Under the pieces are notes generated by a model. That model ran no database searches. It was not told the DNA's origin and worked only from the letters and a program-made list of their open reading frames with translations. A stretch of DNA of 8,124 bases from an uncultured Bacilli bacterium. Its GTDB lineage: Bacteria; Bacillota_I; Bacilli_A; RF39; UBA660. The DNA is taken from the NCBI GenBank assembly GCA_910579455.1, contig CAJTUT010000012.1, positions 23,677 to 31,800 of the forward strand, written 5' to 3'. A program made the position numbers and the translations under genes. Shown here one piece after another: positions 1-5,622 of the stretch (the stretch's first letter is position 1; every line of letters starts with the position of its first letter).

Positions 1-257
1 CTTTCTTCAATATCCTGGGGGCTTCTTAAATAATCACGAGAATCTGTACTTAGGATATTGCCTATTTCCAATTGAATATCTTGTAGCCGAATTTCATTAT
101 TTTTAGCATTTGTAACTTGTTTTTGAGTAACCTCTAATTTAACAATGCTATTTCTTTCAAATTGTACTAAGTTTGGCATAATAATGCCGCTTATAATACA
201 TAGGCATCCTAGTAATGAAAGCGTTCCAACTACTATTTTTTTTAGTTGATTTGTCAT
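1..257 (-). CDS. N-terminal part of an unknown membrane-anchored, coiled-coil-like protein (runs off the window)
   Basis: A minus-strand frame is open from ATG at 257-255 to the window edge, giving 85 codons with no stop. The start is supported by a GTAGGAGTG ribosome binding site at about 261-269 and a well-formed promoter just upstream. The protein begins MTNQLKK, followed by a hydrophobic stretch at about residues 8-27 (VVGTLSLLGCLCIISGIIM) that would be a signal anchor or uncleaved signal peptide. The LLGC at the middle of that stretch is a poor lipobox. The rest (about residues 30-85) is polar and rich in Q, N, E, K and I, like a coiled coil outside the membrane. I do not recognise the family. 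It is transcribed away from the NfeD/stomatin operon. Confidence 0.75.
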   Translation of the reverse strand, partial: MTNQLKKIVVGTLSLLGCLCIISGIIMPNLVQFERNSIVKLEVTQKQVTNAKNNEIRLQDIQLEIGNILSTDSRDYLRSPQDIEE

Positions 258-280
258 ATACACTCCTACCTTCTAATAAG

Positions 281-309
281 ATTATATAACAAATTGCAAC
301 TTTATTCAA
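281..309 (-). promoter_or_regulatory. Promoter for the leftward membrane protein gene
   Basis: On the minus strand TTGAAT (309-304) and a perfect TATAAT (286-281) are separated by exactly 17 bp. The -10 lies about 24 bases before the ATG at 257, leaving a short leader that holds the GTAGGAGTG ribosome binding site. Confidence 0.75.
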
Positions 310-317
310 CAAAATGA

Positions 318-346
318 TTGAAATTAACACATATTTGACATATACT
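318..346 (+). promoter_or_regulatory. Promoter for the NfeD-stomatin operon
   Basis: TTGAAA (318-323) and TATACT (341-346) are 17 bp apart. The predicted transcript would start near 353, giving a leader of only about 12 bases that still contains AGAGGTGAT before the ATG at 366. Its -35 is only 8 bp from the -35 of the leftward promoter. A TTGACA at 335-340 is not followed by a -10 at a usable distance. Confidence 0.65.
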
Positions 347-365
347 TGATGTAAGAGGTGATGAA

Positions 366-791
366 ATGACTGAAGTATGGTTTCTACTCTTCTTAGCATT
401 ATTATTTCTAGAGTTAATTACAATTAATTTAGTATCTATTTGGTTTGCAATTGGTGCAGTAGCATCATTAATTACTGCATCCTTGACAGATAATGTCATG
501 ATTCAAATTATAGTATTTATTTTAGTTAGTATAATAGCATTATTAATAACCAAACCAATTGTAAAAAAACTAAGAAAGCGTGAAATAACACCTACCAATT
601 TAGACCGTGTAATTGGGAAAATTGGAGTGGTTACAAAAGGAATTAGTAAAAACTCTTATGGCGAAGTAAAAGTAGAAGGAAGTATATGGACTGCAAAAGC
701 AGAAAAGAAAATTAAGGAAAAATCCCAAGTAAAAGTTTTAAAAATAGAAGGCGTAAAACTTTTAGTTGAAGAAGTAAAGGAGGAGAAGTAA
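366..791 (+). CDS. Short NfeD-family membrane protein
   Basis: The 141-residue protein has a hydrophobic N-terminal half with three likely membrane segments (about residues 4-19, 21-40 and 43-62). A basic linker (about 66-73) and a small beta-rich domain (about 82-138, from RVIGKIGVVT to EGVKLLVEE) follow and match the NfeD C-terminal OB fold. Length and plan fit the short NfeD form that lacks the ClpP-like protease domain. In many bacteria and archaea such a gene sits directly before a stomatin/SPFH gene and is thought to act with it in membrane microdomains. That arrangement is seen here: the TAA of this gene overlaps the next ATG by one base, which implies translational coupling. The start is backed by AGAGGTGAT at 354-362. 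The exact biochemical role is not established. Confidence 0.88.
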   Translation: MTEVWFLLFLALLFLELITINLVSIWFAIGAVASLITASLTDNVMIQIIVFILVSIIALLITKPIVKKLRKREITPTNLDRVIGKIGVVTKGISKNSYGEVKVEGSIWTAKAEKKIKEKSQVKVLKIEGVKLLVEEVKEEK

Positions 792-1675
792 TGGGATTAA
801 TAATAATTATTATCATCGTTGTAATTGTAGCAGCAGGTATTAAGATAATACCACAATCAAAGGCATATGTAGTAGAGAGATTAGGTGCATATGATAGGAC
901 AATGCAAACAGGCTTGCATTATAGAGTTCCTATTATTGATAGGGTTGCCAATGTAGTAAGTCTAAAAGAGACTGTAAAAGATTTTGCACCTCAACCAGTC
1001 ATTACAAAAGATAATGTAACAATGCAGATTGATACAGTAGTTTATTATCAAATAACGGATTCTAAATTATATACTTATGGTGTAGATAATCCAATCAGTG
1101 CCATTGAAAATTTAACAGCAACTACATTACGTAATATTATTGGTGAATTAGAACTTGATGAAACACTAACATCACGAGATATTATCAATTCTAAAATGAG
1201 ATCTATATTAGACGAGGCAACAGATCCTTGGGGAATTAAAGTCAATCGTGTTGAAGTTAAGAATATCCTACCACCCAGAGATATTCAAGATGCAATGGAA
1301 AAGCAAATGCGTGCTGAACGTGAAAGACGTGAAGCAATTTTGAAAGCAGAGGGAGAAAAGAAAGCCGCAGTCTTGATTGCCGAAGGAGAAAAGGAAAGTG
1401 CAATTTTAAGAGCAGAAGCAAAAAAAGAAGCTCAAATTAAAGAGGCTGAAGGAGAAGCTGAAGCGATTGTAAAAATTCAACAAGCAACCGCAGAAGGATT
1501 AAAACTATTAAAAGATGCTAAAATGGATGATGCGGTTTTAAAGCTAAAAAGTTATGAAGCTTTAGTTGACGTAGCAAATGGACAGTCTACTAAGATTATT
1601 GTTCCAAGTGATTTACAAAATTTAGCTACTATAGGAACAACGATTGCAGAATCTATGGATAAAAAAAAGAAATAG
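791..1675 (+). CDS. Stomatin/prohibitin-like SPFH (band 7) protein, paraslipin type
   Basis: The 294-residue protein starts with a membrane anchor (residues 2-16, nearly all I/V/A). The SPFH/band 7 domain follows (about 18-165; AYVVERLGAY, GLHYRVPIID, DNVTMQIDTVVYYQI, NVTMQIDT and LRNIIGELELDETL are typical). An Ala/Glu/Lys-rich coiled coil spans about 169-226 (EKQMRAERERREAILKAEGE onward). The C-terminal stretch (ATAEGLKLL, STKIIVPSDLQNL) is typical of the QmcA/stomatin-like-2 branch. Family members oligomerise at the membrane and scaffold microdomains or control membrane proteases; the role here is inferred. The ribosome binding site AAAGGAGGAG lies inside the end of the NfeD gene, and the ATG overlaps its stop. 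The gene is second in a two-gene operon that ends in the hairpin at 1679-1706. Confidence 0.93.
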   Translation: MGLIIIIIIVVIVAAGIKIIPQSKAYVVERLGAYDRTMQTGLHYRVPIIDRVANVVSLKETVKDFAPQPVITKDNVTMQIDTVVYYQITDSKLYTYGVDNPISAIENLTATTLRNIIGELELDETLTSRDIINSKMRSILDEATDPWGIKVNRVEVKNILPPRDIQDAMEKQMRAERERREAILKAEGEKKAAVLIAEGEKESAILRAEAKKEAQIKEAEGEAEAIVKIQQATAEGLKLLKDAKMDDAVLKLKSYEALVDVANGQSTKIIVPSDLQNLATIGTTIAESMDKKKK

Positions 1676-1678
1676 AAT

Positions 1679-1706
1679 AAAACTCACTTAGAAATTAAGT
1701 GAGTTT
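1679..1706. terminator. Rho-independent terminator of the stomatin operon; left copy of the IS30 target duplication
   Basis: An 11-bp perfect stem (1680-1690 with 1696-1706, arms AAACTCACTTA and TAAGTGAGTTT) closes a GAAAT loop four bases after the stomatin stop codon. The same 28 bases recur at 2729-2756. The IS insertion has replaced the original downstream U-tract (TTTTAT, still seen after the right copy) by TTTCCTAAA. This copy may therefore terminate less well than the ancestral site. Confidence 0.85.
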
Positions 1707-1707
1707 C

Positions 1708-1732
1708 CTAAATTGAAATTTCAACCGCACCA
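1708..1732. repeat. Left terminal inverted repeat of the IS30 element
   Basis: The inner 16 bases (1717-1732, AATTTCAACCGCACCA) match the right end perfectly in inverse orientation. The outer 9 bases match at 6 positions, giving 22 of 25. The repeat begins directly after the duplicated terminator. Confidence 0.9.
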
Positions 1733-1748
1733 GGTGGTGCGGCTTTTT
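1725..1748 (+). terminator. Terminator-like hairpin built from the left IS end
   Basis: CCGCACC (1725-1731) pairs with GGTGCGG (1736-1742) across a four-base loop and is followed by CTTTTT. The left half of the stem is the inner part of the terminal inverted repeat. It reads rightward and would stop transcription entering from the stomatin operon before it reaches the transposase gene. Confidence 0.75.
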
Positions 1749-1759
1749 GATACAATAAA

Positions 1760-1786
1760 GGAGCCAAATCCCGGCAAGGAGGCTCC
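1760..1786 (+). promoter_or_regulatory. Hairpin that can mask the transposase ribosome binding site
   Basis: GGAGCC (1760-1765) is complementary to GGCTCC (1781-1786). The second arm overlaps the last two bases of the transposase Shine-Dalgarno sequence AAGGAGG (1776-1782). RNA that starts outside the element would contain both arms and could hide the ribosome binding site. RNA starting between them would not. This is a common way for insertion sequences to limit transposase made from passing transcription; its operation here is inferred. Confidence 0.55.
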
Positions 1787-1789
1787 TAT

Positions 1790-2701
1790 ATGAATTATAC
1801 CCAATTAACTAATGAAAAGAAAGCACAAATTGATATTTTACTCGAACAAGGATTATCAATGAGGAAGACTGCTAAAGTATTAGGAATTAGTCATTCTACT
1901 ATTTCTAGATATAAGGCTGGTATCTATAAAAAAAGAAAAGTAGATACCTCCAAAAAATATGGTATCTTTCTTAATTACCTTTATACTCATTATGATTATA
2001 AAACATGTTCCATAGAAATATGTGTATTTAAGTTTAAAAAAGGTTACTTAAATGAGAAGTGTCCTACTGTTAAACAGATTTATAATTGGATAAATGAAGG
2101 TAAAATCAAATTGTCTAAAAAGGACTTATGTTATAAAAAACGACGAGGAAAGAAAACATCTATGATGAATCATACAAAATGGAATATTGACCATAAAACA
2201 GTACTTCCGATAAGCCTAAGACCTAAGTATATTAACAATAGGAATGAATTAGGGCATTTAGAAATTGATTCAATAATAGGGAAAAGAAATGAATATGATT
2301 CAATTATTTCTATAGTAGATAGATGTTCAAGAAGGGTATGGTTAATAAAATCACAATATAAAAATGAATATTACACAGATAAAATTATTTATGACTATTT
2401 AATAAGAAATGAAATAAAAGTAAAATCCATTACTGTAGATAATGGACTTGAATTTCAAGCTTTAGGCTTAACTGCTAAAAAGTTTGGAGTAAAACTATAT
2501 AAATGTGATCCCTATTGTTCATTTCAAAGAGGGACAAACGAAAGAACAAATGCGCTGGTTAGAAGATTCATTCCTAAAGGAAACTCTATGAAACTAATTA
2601 CACAGTATTATTTAGATAATATATGCTTTGAAATAAATAGTATGCCACGGAAAATATTTGACTATAAATGTGCATATGATATAGAATTAAAATATAGATA
2701 A
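1790..2701 (+). CDS. IS30-family DDE transposase, intact
   Basis: The 303-residue protein cuts and joins the ends of its own element. The N-terminal part has a helix-turn-helix (about residues 20-41, LSMRKTAKVLGISHSTISRY), the usual IS30 DNA-binding region. The catalytic core has Asp160 in LEIDS, Asp217 in TVDNG and Glu251 in GTNERTN. The 33-residue interval between the last two residues is the DD(33)E spacing expected for IS30. The GTNERTNALVRRFIPKG block is the family signature. No frameshift or nonsense codon is seen. The ATG at 1790 has AAGGAGG seven bases upstream. Compared with many IS30 transposases (often about 320-390 residues) it is a little short. No good promoter is visible inside the left end, so expression may depend on joined-end circles or on readthrough. 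Confidence 0.95.
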   Translation: MNYTQLTNEKKAQIDILLEQGLSMRKTAKVLGISHSTISRYKAGIYKKRKVDTSKKYGIFLNYLYTHYDYKTCSIEICVFKFKKGYLNEKCPTVKQIYNWINEGKIKLSKKDLCYKKRRGKKTSMMNHTKWNIDHKTVLPISLRPKYINNRNELGHLEIDSIIGKRNEYDSIISIVDRCSRRVWLIKSQYKNEYYTDKIIYDYLIRNEIKVKSITVDNGLEFQALGLTAKKFGVKLYKCDPYCSFQRGTNERTNALVRRFIPKGNSMKLITQYYLDNICFEINSMPRKIFDYKCAYDIELKYR

Positions 2702-2703
2702 AA

Positions 2704-2728
2704 TGGTGCGGTTGAAATTACAATAAAG
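2704..2728. repeat. Right terminal inverted repeat of the IS30 element
   Basis: This is the inverse of the left repeat: TGGTGCGGTTGAAATT (2704-2719) is a perfect 16-base match, and the outer nine bases match at six. It starts three bases after the transposase stop codon and ends directly against the right copy of the duplicated terminator. Confidence 0.9.
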
Positions 2729-2756
2729 AAAACTCACTTAGAAATTAAGTGAGTTT
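2729..2756. terminator. Terminator of the glycosylase operon; right copy of the IS30 target duplication
   Basis: These 28 bases are identical to 1679-1706. Here the downstream TTTTAT is preserved (on the plus strand), so the stem AAAACTCACTTA/TAAGTGAGTTTT is 12 bp. The hairpin also serves minus-strand transcripts: the last codons and the TGA of the glycosylase gene (2736-2734) lie inside it. Before the insertion it was most likely one bidirectional terminator between two convergent operons. Confidence 0.85.
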
Positions 2757-3219
2757 TATATATTTTGATTAATTTTTCATAGGAAATAGATGCATTAGCA
2801 GGTGATGTACTTGGGAGGTATACTGCTTCGATCCCTATTTCCTTAAATAGATATTTATTATACAGATGATATGCCTTTTTCCCTGTTGTATATATTTTTG
2901 TTATCTTACTTTTTTTAATAATAGAAGAAATATCATTGGCTGTTACATTTCTAATACTACTATCACTAGAGCCTATAATTGTACAACTTTTAATTACATC
3001 CCATAAAGCAATATGATGTTTATTGAGAAATATTTTTTTGTCTTCAATAGAGGCAGGAATATCTTCCTTAAAAATAGAAGATAAAACTTTCCAAAATTTA
3101 TTTTGTGGGTGTGCATAATAAAATCCATCTTCTCTAGATTTTATGCTTGGAAGACTACCCAAAATTAGTATTTTAGAGTCTTTATCAAAACAAGGATTAA
3201 TGTCATGGGTTACAGTAAT
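2734..3219 (-). CDS. Family 6 uracil-DNA-glycosylase superfamily enzyme (hypoxanthine/deoxyinosine-DNA glycosylase), start uncertain
   Basis: The protein matches the deoxyinosine/hypoxanthine DNA glycosylase family, which removes deaminated bases to start base excision repair. Numbered from 3219, it shows KILILGSLPS (16-25, motif 1), YYAHPQNKFW (34-43, with the Asn40 expected to be catalytic), HHIALWDVIKSC (68-79), GSSDSSI (83-89) and STSPANA (137-143). Homologues start shortly before a THxxxPxFDxxSKILILGS region, and this region is encoded here (TVTHDINPCFDKDSK). However, no ATG, GTG or TTG precedes it in frame. The only standard-type start in the N-terminal region is TTG at 3162, which would cut off the first beta strand. 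I place the start at ATT 3219-3217, eight bases before the upstream stop, behind CAGGGAAAAC. A -1 frameshift from the upstream gene, or a sequence error, are alternatives. The TGA lies in the terminator stem. Confidence 0.82.
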   Translation of the reverse strand: MTVTHDINPCFDKDSKILILGSLPSIKSREDGFYYAHPQNKFWKVLSSIFKEDIPASIEDKKIFLNKHHIALWDVIKSCTIIGSSDSSIRNVTANDISSIIKKSKITKIYTTGKKAYHLYNKYLFKEIGIEAVYLPSTSPANASISYEKLIKIYKTHLISK

Positions 3220-4148
3220 TGTTTTCCCTGATAGCTGTTTCGTTTTACCATCTCCTTATCAATATCATTTAGTACACAAAATTTTTTTACAAGCCAAAAA
3301 GGTTCTATTAAATCTTCTTTCATAGGATCTCCTGTGATTCTATGAATTACAATTTCTGGTCTAAGTAATTCTAATTGATTGATAACAATATCAATATACT
3401 CACTCTTTGTAAGAATATGAAATTTTTGTTTTTGGTATAGTTGTTCTAGGGCAGTATCCCTTAAAATACTAAGCATATGAATTTTGATTCCCTGAATATC
3501 TAACCGATTTAAATATCTGACAGTATCTAACATATCATTCTTGGTTTCAAAGGGAAGTCCATTAATAATATGGACTACAACATCAATACCTCTTTTTCGC
3601 AATTTTTTAACCATATCATGAAAACAATTTAGGCTACAGCATCTATTAATCAATTTAGATGTTTGATCATGAATCGTTTGAAGTCCAAGTTCAACTGTAA
3701 GATAAGTCCTTTTATTTAGTATTTCTAAATAATTTAGGCACTCATCTGTAATGGCATCTGGCCTAGTAGCAATATTAAGACCAATGACTCCTTCTTCGCC
3801 TAAAACTAACTCATAGATTTCTTTTAACTTTTCAACGGGTGCATAGGTATTTGTTCTTGCTTGAAAGTAGGCAATATACTTTGCACTGGGCCATTTTTTT
3901 TGATATATATTTTTGACATCATGAAACTGTTTTAATAAGTGATCTTTAGGTTTTCCAGCATATTCTCCACTACCAAGTTTAGAACAGTAAATGCAACCAC
4001 CGACTCCTACTGTACCATCTAAATTGGGACAGGTAAAACCAGCATTTAAACTAATTTTACAAACTTTTGATGAAAACTTTTGTTTATAAAAATAATCTAG
4101 GGTATGATACCTTTTATTGGTGTTGCTATACTTAAATAGATTTTTCAT
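3210..4148 (-). CDS. TIGR01212-family radical SAM protein (YtqA/YhcC-like)
   Basis: The 312-residue protein carries the family's unusual iron-sulfur motif, CX11CX2C, at Cys40, Cys52 and Cys55 (GFTCPNLDGTVGVGGCIYC). Other typical parts are AYFQARTNTYAPVEKLKEIY, IGLNIATRPDAI, ELGLQTIHDQTSKLINR, VVHIINGLPFET and HMLSILRDTALEQLY, and the ending LNDIDKEMVKRNSYQGK is also family-like. It should bind a 4Fe-4S cluster and use S-adenosylmethionine to make a radical; related B. subtilis YtqA is linked to tRNA modification, but the substrate cannot be read here. I chose ATG 4148 because GAGG lies six bases before it, rather than GTG 4160, which would overlap the patatin gene. The gap to the patatin stop is one base. 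Near its end it contains GGGAAAA (3228-3222), a possible -1 slippery site into the glycosylase frame. Confidence 0.92.
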   Translation of the reverse strand: MKNLFKYSNTNKRYHTLDYFYKQKFSSKVCKISLNAGFTCPNLDGTVGVGGCIYCSKLGSGEYAGKPKDHLLKQFHDVKNIYQKKWPSAKYIAYFQARTNTYAPVEKLKEIYELVLGEEGVIGLNIATRPDAITDECLNYLEILNKRTYLTVELGLQTIHDQTSKLINRCCSLNCFHDMVKKLRKRGIDVVVHIINGLPFETKNDMLDTVRYLNRLDIQGIKIHMLSILRDTALEQLYQKQKFHILTKSEYIDIVINQLELLRPEIVIHRITGDPMKEDLIEPFWLVKKFCVLNDIDKEMVKRNSYQGKQLL

Positions 4149-4149
4149 A

Positions 4150-5298
4150 TTAAACCTCACATAAAGTATATAGATAAAGGGCTTTTATGAGTTCTCTAGG
4201 ACTTAGTAATCCTTTTGTTTTAATATAACGAAAATTCTTATGCAGTAATTTATCATATAAAAGGATAGTTTTATTAATCTTGAGATTTTCTTTTCTTAGC
4301 TGGTTTGCCCTTTTTAAAATTTTTTTGTTAAATTTCCTGAAACTATAAATTTTTGTTTCATCAAATCCAAAATCCTGTCCAATTTGTTCACATGTCTTTA
4401 ATAATAAATTATGAAAATTTAATTTTTCTATTTTTAATATTTTACTAATTTCCTTATGTTTTAAAATTATATTTAAATTGTGAAAAAATATATCTTTATA
4501 CTCCTCGCTTGTTTTTTGAAATCCTCTATTTTTAAAAGTAAATTTCTTACCAAATAATTTATGATATACTTTTAGGGTGTCATTATAACCAAACTTAATA
4601 TTTCGCCTACTTCCCTGTTCATTAAAATTTAAAAAGTTTGTTAATTTATTGTTTGGTTTTATTTTTGTTATTTTTACTTTTTTCTTAGGCCTTTGTTTAA
4701 TCCCAGGAGCCGATAAATCTACTGCAATGATTTCATCAGCACCAAGCTCAATAGCTAAATTGATTGGTAAGTTATCAAACATGCCTCCATCAATAAACTT
4801 AGATCCATCGATTTCTTTTAATTGAAATGCTGGATAACAAGAGGAACTGGCCATTAAGTAATCGCCAAGTTTATCCTTTGGGATCTTATTCTTTTTTAAT
4901 TGAATTACTTTTTTACTACTAATGTTAATAGTAACTAATCCAAAATTGATACCAGATTGGTAAAATTTATCATAATTAATATATTGCATAATTAAATCCT
5001 GGAGTTTTGAAACATCCATCCCTCTATTTTTCAAAAAATTATTTCCGTAGATCTTAAGTGTTTCTTTGGCACTCTTTGGAATATTAATATGATCTCCAAA
5101 GAGAACTTTCATACTTATTTTTTTCCATAAATGAAATGCTTTTCTATATTCATTTTGTACCATAAAAGCTCCATTTAAGGCACCTACAGACGTCCCTGTT
5201 ACAATATCATAGTCAATTTTTAATTTACGTAGGGCTTTCCATACCCCAACTTGATAGGCTCCTTTACTTCCTCCACCCGATAAAACTACTGCTTTCAT
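4150..5298 (-). CDS. Patatin-like phospholipase with an unassigned C-terminal helical domain
   Basis: The 382-residue protein begins with the patatin fold: the oxyanion loop SGGGSKGAYQVG (7-18), the nucleophile elbow GTSVG (35-39, Ser37) and the catalytic Asp170 in FIDGGMFDNLPI. A complete Ser-Asp dyad predicts a lipid acyl hydrolase in the cytoplasm; there is no signal peptide. The block RRNIKFGYNDTLKVYHKLFGK is typical of Bacillota patatins. About 110-130 residues at the C terminus are Lys- and Leu-rich and helical in appearance, without a motif I recognise. I start at ATG 5298, which follows GGTGGTAATT, rather than GTG 5307, which lies inside that ribosome binding site. It is the first gene of a three-gene minus-strand operon, ending one base before the radical SAM ATG. 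Confidence 0.92.
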   Translation of the reverse strand: MKAVVLSGGGSKGAYQVGVWKALRKLKIDYDIVTGTSVGALNGAFMVQNEYRKAFHLWKKISMKVLFGDHINIPKSAKETLKIYGNNFLKNRGMDVSKLQDLIMQYINYDKFYQSGINFGLVTINISSKKVIQLKKNKIPKDKLGDYLMASSSCYPAFQLKEIDGSKFIDGGMFDNLPINLAIELGADEIIAVDLSAPGIKQRPKKKVKITKIKPNNKLTNFLNFNEQGSRRNIKFGYNDTLKVYHKLFGKKFTFKNRGFQKTSEEYKDIFFHNLNIILKHKEISKILKIEKLNFHNLLLKTCEQIGQDFGFDETKIYSFRKFNKKILKRANQLRKENLKINKTILLYDKLLHKNFRYIKTKGLLSPRELIKALYLYTLCEV

Positions 5299-5315
5299 AA
5301 TTACCACCAGAAAAT

Positions 5316-5344
5316 ATTATACTATAAGTCTTCGTAAATTACAG
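5316..5344 (-). promoter_or_regulatory. Probable promoter of the patatin-radical SAM-glycosylase operon
   Basis: A perfect TATAAT lies at 5321-5316 on the minus strand, 17 bases before the patatin ATG. The best -35 at 17-bp spacing is the weak CTGTAA (5344-5339). The -10 is convincing and the -35 is not. Confidence 0.5.
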
Positions 5345-5380
5345 CAATTAAATTTACAAATTTTAAGAAATGAAAGATAA

Positions 5381-5530
5381 ATATTTCATAATGATTATAA
5401 GGTCGAAATCAACAAAGAGGATGTATACAAATTAATTAGAGATGATATTTGAGAAATAATAAAAACTGATGGAGAACCGAATGTGATGAGGGTATTAAAT
5501 AATAGTGAATTTAAAAAAGCAGTAAAATAA
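5381..5530 (+). pseudogene. Probable relic of a coding sequence interrupted by TGA
   Basis: One plus-strand frame reads as protein-like: IFHNDYKVEINKEDVYKLIR then DDI, a TGA at 5450-5452, then EIIKTDGEPNVMRVLNNSEF and KKAVK to a TAA at 5528-5530. The composition (charged, amphipathic) looks coding rather than random AT-rich spacer. There is no start codon or ribosome binding site in a sensible place. It could be the C-terminal end of a lost gene. If TGA were tryptophan the frame would be continuous, but nothing else in the window supports that code. I recognise no family. The rest of 5299-5568 holds only the patatin promoter. Confidence 0.35.
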
Positions 5531-5568
5531 AAATTATTTTGAAAAGGGGATTATAAACTATCCTTATA

Positions 5569-5597
5569 TTGACTTAAAATATAGGTTTTAGTAAAAT
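5569..5597 (+). promoter_or_regulatory. Promoter of the M15 peptidase gene
   Basis: TTGACT (5569-5574) and TAAAAT (5592-5597) are 17 bp apart. Transcription would begin near 5604, leaving a leader of under 20 bases that contains the AGGTGAT ribosome binding site (5613-5619). Confidence 0.75.
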
Positions 5598-5622
5598 AAG
5601 GTTATTGATAGTAGGTGATAGT

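Larger units (their letters stand above)
1707..2728 (+). mobile_element. Complete IS30-family insertion sequence inserted in a terminator
   Basis: The element carries one intact DDE transposase gene and is bounded by imperfect 25-bp inverted repeats (1708-1732 and 2704-2728). These in turn are flanked by perfect 28-bp direct repeats (1679-1706 and 2729-2756). The direct repeats are the terminator hairpin itself and touch the inverted repeats with no gap, apart from C1707, which cannot be assigned. IS30 elements normally duplicate 2-3 bp. Duplication of a whole terminator palindrome is known from the IS30-type element IS1630 of Mycoplasma fermentans (Calcutt and co-workers, 1999). Identical flanks and an open transposase frame suggest a recent insertion. 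The element is about 1.02 kb, compact for the family. Confidence 0.93.

Noticed and set aside
335..340. TTGACA as the -35 of the NfeD promoter
   Set aside because: A -10 at 17 bp would fall on the start codon region with no match. TTGAAA at 318 with TATACT at 341 fits far better.
157..499. Minus-strand open frames across the NfeD promoter and gene start
   Set aside because: They run antisense to the NfeD gene or across promoter DNA, lack ribosome binding sites and have no recognisable domains. The real minus-strand gene there is the partial one at 1-257.
3143..3325. Plus-strand open frame of 60 codons
   Set aside because: It is antisense to the glycosylase and radical SAM genes, which have clear motifs in their own frames.
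5381..5530. TGA as tryptophan (Mollicutes code)
   Set aside because: TGG encodes Trp throughout, the glycosylase reads to a sensible end at TGA, and a peptidoglycan enzyme is present. One relic with an internal TGA is not enough.
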